Shown: positions 1 through 8,970, counted from the stretch's first letter. The stretch is DNA of 64,000 nucleotides from JAVJRN01 sp047635055 (GCA_047635055.1 JBLIIJ010000004.1:20079-84078); one strand, 5' to 3'. The notes: generated by a model from the sequence alone, not told the origin. Numbers and translations are program-made.

Positions 1-695
1 ATTCTCATGATTCCATTGAGAGGAGTCATCATTTCATAAGAAACTGTTGTTAAAAAGTCTGTTTTGGCTTGGTCAGCAGATTTGGCTTTTTCAATCGCAC
101 CAGACAATTCCTCCTCTCTTTTTTTCAACTTGAAGCGTTCCTTTAAATACGACCTTTTAAACATAAAAAGAGCTATGCCTGCGATCAAGAAAACGATAAT
201 ATTGGTAATAGAGAGATCACGTATTAGATAAATATCCGACTCATATTTGGCCGCCAAATCGACATGCTCAATCTCTAAGTATGCGTAAATGCAAACAACA
301 CTAATAGAGAAAAGAATGAAAATAAAATAGTCCCTTAATGGCAATACCATTAGACCAAAGAAAAATAAAAGGAATAGGAACGTACTTGCTGTACCCAGCA
401 TTCCTCCCGCAGGTAACCACGTGATAGCTAAAAGAACCAACGCCGAGTAATAATACCCGAGGGTTAGCAATCTAAAAGCAATTCCCTTTTTCTGTAATAG
501 ATATATCGACCCGTAGAAGATTAATCCTGAAAGACATACTATTTGTATGAAAAAAGAATAGTTGAAAAGTAAACCGAAAACCGACCAGAAAGCCAGCACC
601 AAACATGTCGAAAAAAGAGATAATTCAAAGAGCTTCTTTTCTATGTCAAGTTTGTCGGAAAAATTCGGAATGATACTTTTTAAAATATTTTTCAA
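1..695 (-). CDS. Membrane histidine-kinase-like protein, 5' part only, altered H-box
   Basis: The gene runs off the left edge, so only about 231 N-terminal residues are seen. I chose a TTG start at 693-695 because an in-frame TAA lies three codons upstream and no ATG is available nearby. The translation begins with a short basic segment, then about six hydrophobic helices, then a basic helix (KREEELSGAIEKAKSADQAK) leading into a dimerisation/phosphoacceptor helix. That helix reads FLTTVSYEMMTPLNGIM, whereas HisKA H-boxes normally read SHE[IL]RTPLN. The phospho-accepting His is Tyr (codon 36-38) and the following Arg is Met. The rest of the fold pattern is kept. It is probably a membrane sensor related to hybrid histidine kinases; whether it still transfers phosphate by another route cannot be seen because the ATPase domain lies outside the window. 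Confidence 0.75.
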   Translation of the reverse strand, partial: MKNILKSIIPNFSDKLDIEKKLFELSLFSTCLVLAFWSVFGLLFNYSFFIQIVCLSGLIFYGSIYLLQKKGIAFRLLTLGYYYSALVLLAITWLPAGGMLGTASTFLFLLFFFGLMVLPLRDYFIFILFSISVVCIYAYLEIEHVDLAAKYESDIYLIRDLSITNIIVFLIAGIALFMFKRSYLKERFKLKKREEELSGAIEKAKSADQAKTDFLTTVSYEMMTPLNGIMR

Positions 696-797
696 GCTTT
701 GTTAAAATGTCAAAATAATATAAAGCCCCCAATCATAACTAAATGAGCACAACAGTTTATGTGATTAAAATGAGCATAATTAATCAAAAACAACAAG

Positions 798-1937
798 CTA
801 TTCGAAAAGTGTATCATCCAATCCCGGAATGACTTTTAGCGCATTCTTATAATAGACCTTTTTTAAGATTTCGTCCGACAAGCCCAGGCCATACATTCTC
901 CAATACGCGTGGTATTTTTTATAATATGGGAAATATTCGTCTTCCGTTTCTAAAACTCGAAAATACGTATAATACTCTGCTGGATTGTAAGCGTCTTTAG
1001 CAAATAGTATTCTGTCTTGGTACTGTTCAAAAAACCTTCCTGCCATTCTCGGTTGGCGACCTAATTCAGCAATAACTGCTCCTATTCCGACATATACATT
1101 TTCATGAGTATCCAGATGCTCACCAAGACTTGTCAAGTCATTTGCCATCCATCCCATGTGCGCATTGATGAAAGTGGTATTTGGGTGCTTTTTAAAAATA
1201 TCATGCTGTTCTGCTAGTATCGTTTCCCAAGGTGCCGGATCATTTTCCTCTCTCTTTCTTCTCGGTCTGAGCTTCAGCTCCAACCATCTTTCATTCTTTT
1301 CATCATGAGTATCCCAAAAAGATTTCGGATCGGCTGAATGAATCAGAACAGGAATACCAAGTTCGCCACACTTGGCCCAAACAGCATCAATCCTTGGATC
1401 GTTGATGGGAACCCTGTTTCCGTCAATATCATTGATGCCCATTCCTAGGCTCTTGTATATTTTAAGCCCTTTGGCTCCATTCTTCACATCTTCTTCTAAT
1501 TGCCTTACAGCCTCTTTTGTCCAATCAGGCTCACTGATTTTTTTAAACGAGACGTTGGTAAAAAGAATGATCCTTCCTTGGGCTTCCCCCTCGATTCTCC
1601 GTGCCATAGATGCCAGATACTCCTGTGTCCCAATATCTCCAGCCTGCCTGTCGTATCCTCGGCCACTCAAATTGACCATAATAGCCATATTTAACGTGTC
1701 CATTTCACCTTCTATCTTTGCAATTTTGTCTTTTGTAAGATTCCATTGATGGCTATGCACATCAATAAAAGGAAATTTGGCTAGTTTGACAGGGTTTTCT
1801 GGTACCACTAGTGTGGAAACTGGGTCGTATTCTTCAAAGTCCATATTAACTTCAGATACCTCCTGTGTGCTGCCGTAAAATCCCAGCAATGCGAAAAAAT
1901 AAAAAAATAAAATAGCCCTAATTGAAAATTTCGTCAT
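798..1937 (-). CDS. Amidohydrolase family protein (Amidohydro_2-like), exported
   Basis: A 379-residue protein of the metal-dependent TIM-barrel amidohydrolase superfamily. The start at 1937 is preferred over an upstream in-frame ATG at 1967 because it gives a clean signal peptide (MTKFSIRAILFFYFFALLGF). After that the HxH metal motif (FIDVHSHQ, about residues 57-64), a strand-end His (VLIHSADP), a second one (FINAHMGWM) and a late Asp (LFAKDAYNP) appear in the expected order. Members hydrolyse or decarboxylate small ring or amide compounds; the substrate is not predictable here. The gene stands alone, facing away from the iron transporter. The signal peptide indicates a periplasmic enzyme. 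Confidence 0.8.
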   Translation of the reverse strand: MTKFSIRAILFFYFFALLGFYGSTQEVSEVNMDFEEYDPVSTLVVPENPVKLAKFPFIDVHSHQWNLTKDKIAKIEGEMDTLNMAIMVNLSGRGYDRQAGDIGTQEYLASMARRIEGEAQGRIILFTNVSFKKISEPDWTKEAVRQLEEDVKNGAKGLKIYKSLGMGINDIDGNRVPINDPRIDAVWAKCGELGIPVLIHSADPKSFWDTHDEKNERWLELKLRPRRKREENDPAPWETILAEQHDIFKKHPNTTFINAHMGWMANDLTSLGEHLDTHENVYVGIGAVIAELGRQPRMAGRFFEQYQDRILFAKDAYNPAEYYTYFRVLETEDEYFPYYKKYHAYWRMYGLGLSDEILKKVYYKNALKVIPGLDDTLFE

Positions 1938-2071
1938 GAATTGGAATTTATATACATCTATTACCAATAGAAACGTGGAGCCCGTAAAAACGCCTTCATT
2001 TTTGATTAGTGGTAAAATAAATAACCGAAATTTCTATTCATTTTATTATTTAGAAACAATCTAAATAACAT

Positions 2072-2079
2072 TATCTTCG
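2072..2079 (+). promoter_or_regulatory. Weak -7 promoter element before the iron ABC operon
   Basis: TATCTTCG differs by one base from the Bacteroidota -7 consensus TAnnTTTG and sits 23 bases before the ATG at 2103. No clear -33 element or iron-responsive operator is recognised. Confidence 0.35.
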
Positions 2080-2102
2080 TACTACTTATCAAAAACGAGT
2101 TT

Positions 2103-3140
2103 ATGAAATATCTATTTCTACTTTTTGCCTTAATATTAATGGCATCATGTAGTACACAATCAGGGGAAAAGTCCGAGACTAATGAGAAGAAAGGAGTAGT
2201 TAATGTTTACTCTCAAAGACATTATGATTCTGACAATAAGCTTCTTGAAAAGTTTACAGCACAAACAGGAATTAAAGTAAACTTGGTTAACGCAGGTGCA
2301 GATGAATTGATCAATAGGCTAGAAATGGAAGGTGCCTCTTCACCAGCCGATGTTTTCATTACCGTTGATGCCGCACGTCTAAATAGAGCAAAGAATAAAG
2401 GATTGTTTCAGTCTATAACTTTGAAAAATGCTGCGAACCTAAAGACTCAGTTCCTCGATACAGACGGACTTTGGTTTCCTATAACCTATAGAGCGCGAGT
2501 AATCGTTTATGATATAGAAGATGTAGACCCAACAAAGATTTCAACATATGCTGATCTAGCAAAACCAGAATGGAAAGACCAAGTGGTTATCCGCTCATCA
2601 GGAAGTGGCTACAACCAGTCATTGTTGGCCTCCATTATCGAAGCAAGCGGAGAAGAAGCCGCTAGTAATTGGGTAAAGGGTATTGTCGCTAATATGGCAA
2701 GAGATCCAAAGGGCGGAGATAGAGACCAAATAAAGGCGATTGCTTCGGGAGTTGGTGAAGTCTCCATTGTGAATACTTATTACTTGGGTTTATTGCTCAA
2801 CTCGTCGAATCCTGAAGAAGTGGCTGTTGGCCAAAAAGTTGGTGTTATTTTTCCTAATCAACAACAGGGAGGTACTCATGTAAATGTAAGTGGAGCCGCA
2901 GTAACAAAAGCCGCACCTAATAAGGAGAACGCTATCAAGCTTCTAGAATTTTTGACGAGTGAAGAATCTCAAAAGTTCTACGCAGCTAATTCTTTTGAAT
3001 ATCCAGCGCATAAAAATGTCACTGCTGACAGTACAGTTGCTACTTTTGGAGAATTTATAGCAGCAGATTTAGCTTTTGCAAAAGACATGAGCTTAACGGA
3101 GAAAGCAGTATTAATTTTTGACGAAGGAGGTTGGAAATAA
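2103..3140 (+). CDS. Fe(3+) ABC transporter substrate-binding lipoprotein (FutA/FbpA type)
   Basis: A 345-residue extracytoplasmic binding protein. It starts with a lipoprotein signal (MKYLFLLFALILMASC) followed by a Ser/Glu linker. The mature part opens with VNVYSQRHYDSD, the hallmark strand of FutA/FbpA proteins in which His/Tyr contribute to ferric iron binding, and later has the paired tyrosines VNTYYLG that complete the iron site. It would capture ferric iron at the membrane surface and hand it to the permease encoded directly downstream, whose TTG start overlaps the end of this gene by 10 bases. Iron as substrate is inferred from the tyrosine pattern; the family assignment is strong. 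Confidence 0.88.
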   Translation: MKYLFLLFALILMASCSTQSGEKSETNEKKGVVNVYSQRHYDSDNKLLEKFTAQTGIKVNLVNAGADELINRLEMEGASSPADVFITVDAARLNRAKNKGLFQSITLKNAANLKTQFLDTDGLWFPITYRARVIVYDIEDVDPTKISTYADLAKPEWKDQVVIRSSGSGYNQSLLASIIEASGEEAASNWVKGIVANMARDPKGGDRDQIKAIASGVGEVSIVNTYYLGLLLNSSNPEEVAVGQKVGVIFPNQQQGGTHVNVSGAAVTKAAPNKENAIKLLEFLTSEESQKFYAANSFEYPAHKNVTADSTVATFGEFIAADLAFAKDMSLTEKAVLIFDEGGWK

Positions 3141-4723
3141 GCGCGTTTAAAGATCTGAAGAATAAAAATATTGGATGGCTCCTAATCGCAATGATTGGGA
3201 GCTTTCTACTTATTGGACCTTTGGCCATGGTGCTTACGAAAACTGTAGGCATCAATTTTCATAACATATCCACGCTTAGCAACACCGTACTTCCCTCTTA
3301 TATTGCTAATACATTATGGATAAGCGGTGGGGTGATTGTCCTGAGTCTTTTCCTTGGAGTTAGCTGTGCTTGGGCTGTAACAATGTACCAATTCCCTTTT
3401 CGCAAACAGTTGGAATGGCTATTGATTCTCCCACTTGCAATTCCTTCTTTTATCAACGGCATAGCTTATGCTGGACTTACGGATTATGCAGGCCCCATTA
3501 GAATTGCACTTAGAGCTACTCCATGGCTTAATGACGTTTATATAGATATAATGAACGCATGGGGAGCAATATTTGTCATGAGCCTTGTCCTCTACCCTTA
3601 TGTATATCTCACTAGTCGATCAGCCTTTGCGAATCAATCCTCTCAACTATTAGAAGCTTCCAAACTCTTAGGCGCTTCAGAGCTCCAGTCGTTTTATAAA
3701 GTCGCATTTCCCTTAGCATGGCCGGCAATATTTTCAGGTTTGAGCCTAGTTATTATGGAAGTACTTAACGATTATGGAACGGTAAAGTATTTTGGCATCC
3801 CCACATTCACGACCGGAATTTTCAAGTCATGGCTTTCCCTTGGGGATATGCCCTCGGCTATATTCTTGGCTTTTATTCTATTGAGCTTAGTCGTAATCAT
3901 TCTAAGTATAGAATGGTGGATCACTCGCAAAAGAATAACTTCCAATTCCAGTTTTTCTAGGAGAATACACAAAGAAAAATTGGTTGGTCCAAAGAAATAC
4001 ATTGTCTTGACATTCATTTTTGGCGTTTTAACATTTGCTTTTATTGTCCCTTTATTTCAGTTATTGTGGTGGCTAAATCTATCCTTCCACAATACCGATT
4101 GGTCTAAATTCTTGATAATCATTGGCAATACTCTTAAACTCTCACTTTATAGTTCCATTTTAATCATTGTCTTGGGTGTGTTTATGGCTTATGCTTTCAG
4201 AATTATCAAAAAACAAAAGCTTATAAGTTCATTGTCAAAGCTCTCTTCCTTAGGATATGCCATGCCCGGTGCTGTTGTAGCCATTGGCATTATTGCCACC
4301 ATTCTATTGATTAATAGTGAGCTAATATATGCTGGTATCTATGCCTTGTTATTTGGCTATACTGTCAGGTTTTTTGCTGTAGGATACAATCCTATAGTAG
4401 CAGGATTTAAAAAGAATTCATCCTCGTTAGACGATGCGGCAGTCACCTTAGGTTTAACGCGCCTTGGCTCTCTTTTTAGCGTTCATCTACCATTAATTAA
4501 ACGTTCGCTACTTGTAAGTCTGATACTTATATTTGTTGACATCAGTAAGGAGCTGCCGATCACTTTGATATTGCGCCCCTTTAATTTCAACACCTTATCA
4601 ACCAATGCTTATCAGTTTGCTACTGACGAAATGGCTCCTGAATCATCTGCGGCTTCATTATTCATTATTTTAGTGGGTATTATCCCCATATACATCCTAA
4701 ATAGATCCATGCGAAGTAAATAA
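3131..4723 (+). CDS. Fe(3+) ABC transporter permease (FbpB/FutB type, fused halves)
   Basis: A 530-residue inner-membrane protein with about twelve hydrophobic helices in two homologous halves, the layout of FbpB-type ferric permeases. Each half carries an EAA-like cytoplasmic loop that contacts the ATPase: EASKLLGASELQSFYKVAFPL near residue 180 and DDAAVTLGLTRLGSLFSVHLP near residue 440. The start is a TTG at 3131 inside the last codons of the binding-protein gene, with AAGGAGG directly abutting it (no normal spacing), so translation is probably coupled to the upstream gene. The end overlaps the ATPase start by one base (TAATG). Confidence 0.88.
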   Translation: MEISAFKDLKNKNIGWLLIAMIGSFLLIGPLAMVLTKTVGINFHNISTLSNTVLPSYIANTLWISGGVIVLSLFLGVSCAWAVTMYQFPFRKQLEWLLILPLAIPSFINGIAYAGLTDYAGPIRIALRATPWLNDVYIDIMNAWGAIFVMSLVLYPYVYLTSRSAFANQSSQLLEASKLLGASELQSFYKVAFPLAWPAIFSGLSLVIMEVLNDYGTVKYFGIPTFTTGIFKSWLSLGDMPSAIFLAFILLSLVVIILSIEWWITRKRITSNSSFSRRIHKEKLVGPKKYIVLTFIFGVLTFAFIVPLFQLLWWLNLSFHNTDWSKFLIIIGNTLKLSLYSSILIIVLGVFMAYAFRIIKKQKLISSLSKLSSLGYAMPGAVVAIGIIATILLINSELIYAGIYALLFGYTVRFFAVGYNPIVAGFKKNSSSLDDAAVTLGLTRLGSLFSVHLPLIKRSLLVSLILIFVDISKELPITLILRPFNFNTLSTNAYQFATDEMAPESSAASLFIILVGIIPIYILNRSMRSK

Positions 4724-5736
4724 TGAAAGCTTTATCTCTTGAAAATATTAATAAAAGTTACGGTCGAACTCAGGTGCTTAAAAACTTTGATCTCGAAGTT
4801 ATAGGTGGTGAAATTACGGCACTGACAGGAGAAAGTGGCTCGGGTAAGTCTACCATACTTCGACTTATTGCTGGATTAGAAGAATTGAACAGCGGCTCAA
4901 TAAAACTAGCAGATCAATCTATTGATCAGATTAGTCCAAGAAAAAGGAAAATTGGATTCGTATTTCAAGATCTCGCCTTATTTCCACACCTGACCGTTAA
5001 AAAAAACATACTCTTTGGCTTCCATGACAAAAACAAAGAAGAACGATTATCCGAGCTTTTACAATTAACCGACCTGGCCGGTCTTGAAAAAAGATATCCA
5101 CATGAGATTTCAGGAGGACAACAACAACGCGTTGCATTGGCAAGGGCGTTGGCCTCCTCTCCCGAGCTGCTTTTGATGGACGAGCCCTTTAGTAGCCTTG
5201 ACGAGCGAATCAAGAGTAAAGTCAGAACTGAGATCTTAGCCATTATTAAAAGACTTGGAATTACTACTATTATCGTAACGCATCATCCAGCTGACGCCTT
5301 TGCTATCGCTGATAAAATTGCCATTCTCAGTGAAGGCAAATTATTACAATACGACTCGCCAAGTAATATCTACAAGCATCCAAAAAATAAATATGTATCA
5401 GAACTATTCGGATCTGGAATATTAATTCCAGCGACTTCACACGAAAAGTTGGTTAGTACAAGCTTTGGGCAATTTGAAATCAATCAGACTACTCTATCAA
5501 ATAACTTCACCATATTTATCAGACCTGAGTCGGTCCGCATCATGAAGGACCTTTCAGGTGATATAAACGGGAAGATAATTCAGAAGTCTTTTAATGGTCC
5601 ACATGATCTTCTATCCATTCAAGATGAAAAGAAAGAATGTTCTTTTAAGTTCGAAACCGAAAGAACACACCTCAAAGTTGGTGACAATATTTCTCTCAAA
5701 TTAGATAAAAATAAGATAATAGTATTCAATGATTAA
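4723..5736 (+). CDS. Fe(3+) ABC transporter ATP-binding protein (FbpC/FutC type)
   Basis: A 337-residue ABC ATPase. Walker A is GESGSGKS near residue 38, the Q-loop FVFQDLALFPH, the signature SGGQQQR, Walker B LLLMDEP and the switch His in VTHH are all intact, so it should be active. A C-terminal TOBE-like region of about 100 residues follows, with FIRPESVRIM, as in FbpC/CysA-type importers. It is the third gene of an iron import operon and powers the fused permease encoded immediately upstream. Confidence 0.9.
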   Translation: MKALSLENINKSYGRTQVLKNFDLEVIGGEITALTGESGSGKSTILRLIAGLEELNSGSIKLADQSIDQISPRKRKIGFVFQDLALFPHLTVKKNILFGFHDKNKEERLSELLQLTDLAGLEKRYPHEISGGQQQRVALARALASSPELLLMDEPFSSLDERIKSKVRTEILAIIKRLGITTIIVTHHPADAFAIADKIAILSEGKLLQYDSPSNIYKHPKNKYVSELFGSGILIPATSHEKLVSTSFGQFEINQTTLSNNFTIFIRPESVRIMKDLSGDINGKIIQKSFNGPHDLLSIQDEKKECSFKFETERTHLKVGDNISLKLDKNKIIVFND

Positions 5737-5878
5737 GGCGATTTAAAAGTGTCCGTTAATTGGGTTCCAAATGATACGTACCGTTCGTTTTCGCACACTC
5801 GTCTTCTCTTCATACATCTTATCTAATTGTTGTCCAGACATTTACACAAATTGGCATGGCAATTGTAGTTTTAGTTTT

Positions 5879-6148
5879 ATGCAATTGAATTCTGCTAAAA
5901 ACAAAACAAATAAAACAAAGACATTACTATTGATAATAGGTGTAATAATAGCCGTTCTATTAATCTTTTACGCGGATATTTTTAGTGGTAATGAAAGTAG
6001 TTTTTACCAATATCTCAATACTCCTGTAAACAATTCTGTAACCGAAAATATTCGATCAAATAGTGTAGTTATTGGCTCTGGTTATAATTCAGTGCCCAAA
6101 TTATTTGAGCTTTTCACAAAAAACCTTCCCTTTTTAAATAGCAAGTAA
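5879..6148 (+). CDS. Small single-pass membrane protein, unknown
   Basis: An 89-residue protein when started at the ATG at 5879; an upstream in-frame ATG at 5771 would add a sequence that does not look like protein (Cys/Ser/His rich, no helix), so the internal start is preferred. It has a basic Lys/Thr/Asn N-terminus, one strong transmembrane helix (LLLIIGVIIAVLLIFYADIF) and an Asn/Ser-rich tail. I do not recognise a family. It is followed 10 bases later by a PspC-domain gene, so the two may be co-expressed. Confidence 0.5.
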   Translation: MQLNSAKNKTNKTKTLLLIIGVIIAVLLIFYADIFSGNESSFYQYLNTPVNNSVTENIRSNSVVIGSGYNSVPKLFELFTKNLPFLNSK

Positions 6149-6158
6149 ATTTATCATC

Positions 6159-6347
6159 ATGCAAAAGAGATTAACAAGATCAAAAGACGGTGTATTGGCC
6201 GGGGTATGTAGTGGGATTGCTAAATATTTTGATTTAGACCCATCACTAGTAAGAATTGCATACATATTAGCCTCTATTGTTAGTGTAGCATTCCCAGGTG
6301 CAATAGTCTATATCATTCTCTGGTTCGTGATTCCAGAGGAGTACTAA
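6159..6347 (+). CDS. PspC-domain protein
   Basis: A 62-residue protein that is one PspC domain and nothing else. It shows the diagnostic N-terminal pattern RLTRSKDGVLAGVCSGIAKY, then FDLDPSLVRI and a hydrophobic helix ending ILWFVIPEEY. Such stand-alone PspC proteins are small inner-membrane proteins linked to envelope stress; the specific partner is unknown. It ends 3 bases before the convergent arginase-fold gene, with no terminator hairpin between them. Confidence 0.9.
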   Translation: MQKRLTRSKDGVLAGVCSGIAKYFDLDPSLVRIAYILASIVSVAFPGAIVYIILWFVIPEEY

Positions 6348-6350
6348 CAA

Positions 6351-7514
6351 CTAGAATTTAGCGTAGATATTTATCCACTTTTCAGGCAGTTCACCTTGTA
6401 ATGCCTCCTCATAATCCATATAACTACACGGGATCATTTTACTCCGCATGAAGCCAACCTTATCTTCAGGGTGGGGAACTTCCATCCACCACTTTTCGGA
6501 CAGCTTACTCTTATAAAATCTTATCGACTCAGGGTTTCCCCCAATAGCTACTTCATAAACCAAGTAGTCATTAGAGAAGAAATTTTTATCCCCTTTTCGG
6601 TTATAGTAACCTTCTATGAAATACCAAAGCATCGTGGAAATTACAAAAGCGGTTTTTCTATCATCAGAGTCCTTATCCACATTATAACCGTAGAAGCCAA
6701 CAGAGGAGAGCTTATCATTTAAGCCCGCGTACCAGCAAATTTGACAGGCTTCTTCACCCGTTAGTCCGTAGACTTTAACATCATCACCGCCTGGGCAATA
6801 ATGGGCCTGTATAGCTGAAATATCGAAGGAAAGCATGTCTGCATCCCTAATTACAGGTTCCATGTTTTTGATATCTTCTTTAACAGTTCCTAGCCTATAT
6901 GCCTCGAACGACATTTGTTCCATCAAGGCTGAGCTGCTCGAATCAATCAAATATGATTGATAGCCTAATTGATAGTAATTAAAAAGAAAATTTGGCTCAT
7001 GTTTGAAAATAGTCTGATTATGCGTCAGACTTGGGGTACTCCGCTTCGGGTCATCAATATCAAGCTTATTATCTACACTTAAGATGGTCACCAATTTCTC
7101 CAATTCTTCATAAGCAGTGTATTGACCAAGATCCATATTATGTGCACCGCCAATAAAAATTGGCAATACTTTTTGCTCCAACAAATAAGAGCCTACTTCC
7201 TGTATCCGCAGGTAAGTATCGCTCAAATCAGGACCCTTTCTAAGGTTTCCTAGATCAGCAATCTTAAATTGACCAGCACTTTTCTTTAATTCGTAAAATG
7301 ATTTTCTGACCTCATCGGCTGCTTTTGATAAACCTGACTGTGATTTTTCATCGGCACCTCGTCCATCAATTAACCCTACAATCGCGATATCTAGACCATC
7401 AACGTCTGGCATATCTCCAGAATTAATGAAAATAGAATGCACAAGTGCATTTGAAGGATATTTTGAAATATCAATATCAGCACTAACCGAGTCGAAGAAG
7501 AGCTTTAAATCCAT
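6351..7514 (-). CDS. Arginase/formimidoylglutamase-fold protein with altered metal ligands
   Basis: A 387-residue ureohydrolase-fold protein of the type annotated as formimidoylglutamase in Cytophagales. The three metal-binding motifs can be placed but are changed. GGDHS is GGAHN (residues 122-126, His kept). DAHxD is DNKLD (148-152, both Asp kept, His replaced by Lys). SFDxD is SFDIS (229-233, second Asp replaced by Ser). Two of six manganese ligands are therefore missing. Its C-terminal half has CPGGDDVKVYGLTGEEACQI and a Tyr-rich region not typical of arginases. No hut genes lie nearby. It may be a non-canonical hydrolase or a binding protein; a role in histidine breakdown is unproven. Confidence 0.75.
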   Translation of the reverse strand: MDLKLFFDSVSADIDISKYPSNALVHSIFINSGDMPDVDGLDIAIVGLIDGRGADEKSQSGLSKAADEVRKSFYELKKSAGQFKIADLGNLRKGPDLSDTYLRIQEVGSYLLEQKVLPIFIGGAHNMDLGQYTAYEELEKLVTILSVDNKLDIDDPKRSTPSLTHNQTIFKHEPNFLFNYYQLGYQSYLIDSSSSALMEQMSFEAYRLGTVKEDIKNMEPVIRDADMLSFDISAIQAHYCPGGDDVKVYGLTGEEACQICWYAGLNDKLSSVGFYGYNVDKDSDDRKTAFVISTMLWYFIEGYYNRKGDKNFFSNDYLVYEVAIGGNPESIRFYKSKLSEKWWMEVPHPEDKVGFMRSKMIPCSYMDYEEALQGELPEKWINIYAKF

Positions 7515-7593
7515 AATATAATAAGAGGCCTAAAAATTACCGTAAAATACAGAAGACTTAAGTCGATATAAAAGGAAACTACTTTTTGAGCAT

Positions 7594-7626
7594 AAAAAAA
7601 GGGAAACTTTCGTTTCCCTTTTTTTA
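7594..7626 (-). terminator. Intrinsic terminator of nqrF
   Basis: Inverted arms GGGAAAC (7601-7607) and GTTTCCC (7612-7618) with a 4-base loop, flanked by seven A on the left and a run of T on the right. Read on the minus strand it is a hairpin followed by U7, 14 bases past the nqrF stop. Confidence 0.85.
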
Positions 7627-7639
7627 TATTATTTGGAAC

Positions 7640-8938
7640 TTAACCTCCAAAATCATCAAATCGTATGTTTTCATCGGGAATACCGTAATCCTCACCCATC
7701 TTCTGAACAGCATTGTTCATCAGTGGAGGTCCACAGAAATAAAGTTCTATCTCCTCCGGCGACTCGTGTTTGCTTAAATAATTATCCATCACTGACTGAT
7801 GCACAAATCCTAAGAAACCGTCTCCTTCCGAATCATCTAGGTCTTTTTTTACTTTCCACTTATCTTCCTCCATCGGTTCTGACAAAACCATATAGAATTT
7901 AAAATTTGGAAATTTATCTTCTAACTGCTTAAAGTGATCAATATAAAATAGCTCTCTCTTTGATCTTCCGCCATACCAATAACTCACTTTTCTACCAGTC
8001 TCTAATGTTTTGAATAGATGATAAAGGTGAGATCTCATTGGCGCCATACCTGCACCACCTCCAACATAAAGCATCTCTGAATCAGATGGGTTGATGAAGA
8101 ATTCTCCGTACGGACCTGAAATGGTCACTTTATCTCCTTCCTTCAAGCCGAAAATATAAGAGGAGGCTACACCAGGATTAACAGTCATCCATCCTTTAGC
8201 TGCTCGATCCCAAGGTGGCGTAGCAATACGAACGTTTAACATGATCTCTCTTCCTTCTGCAGGATAAGAGGCCATCGAATAAGCCCTTTCTATTACTTCG
8301 GTGTTTTTCATTTTCAGATCCCAAAGACCAAATTTATCCCACTCTTTCTGGAATTTGTCTGGCGTATCGTGCTCGTCTGGGTGAGCAGTGATATCCATGT
8401 CTTTAAAATTCACTTCACATTCAGGAACTTCAATTTGTATATATCCTCCTGCTTCATAATCCATATCTTCAGGAAGCTGAACTACAAATTCTTTAATAAA
8501 CGACGCTACGTTGTAATTTCTAACAACTGTAGCTTCCCATTTTTTAATACCGAATATCTCTTCAGGAATTTTAATTCTCATGTCTTGCTTTACTTTCACT
8601 TGACATGACAACCTTACATTCTCTTTTTGCTCAGATCTACTTAGGTGCCCAACTTCTGTTGGCAGTACATCTCCACCACCTTCTTCTACTGTACATTTAC
8701 ACATTGCACATGTACCTCCACCACCACACGCCGATGGTAGAAAAACTTTTCGTCCTGATAAAGTAGACAATAAAGTAGAACCCGCACTTGCTATTATTGG
8801 GTTAGCTTCGTCTCCATTGACGATTATTTTCACATCCCCTGATTGTACCAGCCTAGACTGAGCAAAAAGTAATATGAAAACCAACAATAAAATGACGGCT
8901 GTAAATGCGATGATAGCTGTTATAACTATTGATGTCAT
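7640..8938 (-). CDS. nqrF: Na+-translocating NADH:quinone reductase subunit F
   Basis: A 432-residue subunit that takes electrons from NADH into the sodium-pumping NQR complex. It has an N-terminal membrane helix (residues 3-26), a plant-type 2Fe-2S domain with Cys71, Cys77, Cys80 and Cys112 (CGGGGTCAMC then LSC), an FAD-binding barrel (RAYSMASYP) and an NAD-binding domain (YVGGGAGMAPMRSHL) ending in the usual ENIRFDDFGG. Length and motifs match functional NqrF. nqrA-E are not adjacent: the upstream neighbour is accD, so this copy is separated from the rest of any nqr operon. It has its own promoter and terminator. Confidence 0.95.
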   Translation of the reverse strand: MTSIVITAIIAFTAVILLLVFILLFAQSRLVQSGDVKIIVNGDEANPIIASAGSTLLSTLSGRKVFLPSACGGGGTCAMCKCTVEEGGGDVLPTEVGHLSRSEQKENVRLSCQVKVKQDMRIKIPEEIFGIKKWEATVVRNYNVASFIKEFVVQLPEDMDYEAGGYIQIEVPECEVNFKDMDITAHPDEHDTPDKFQKEWDKFGLWDLKMKNTEVIERAYSMASYPAEGREIMLNVRIATPPWDRAAKGWMTVNPGVASSYIFGLKEGDKVTISGPYGEFFINPSDSEMLYVGGGAGMAPMRSHLYHLFKTLETGRKVSYWYGGRSKRELFYIDHFKQLEDKFPNFKFYMVLSEPMEEDKWKVKKDLDDSEGDGFLGFVHQSVMDNYLSKHESPEEIELYFCGPPLMNNAVQKMGEDYGIPDENIRFDDFGG

Positions 8939-8970
8939 AGGTTAAAAACCTTTAGTTTTAATTATTTTAA

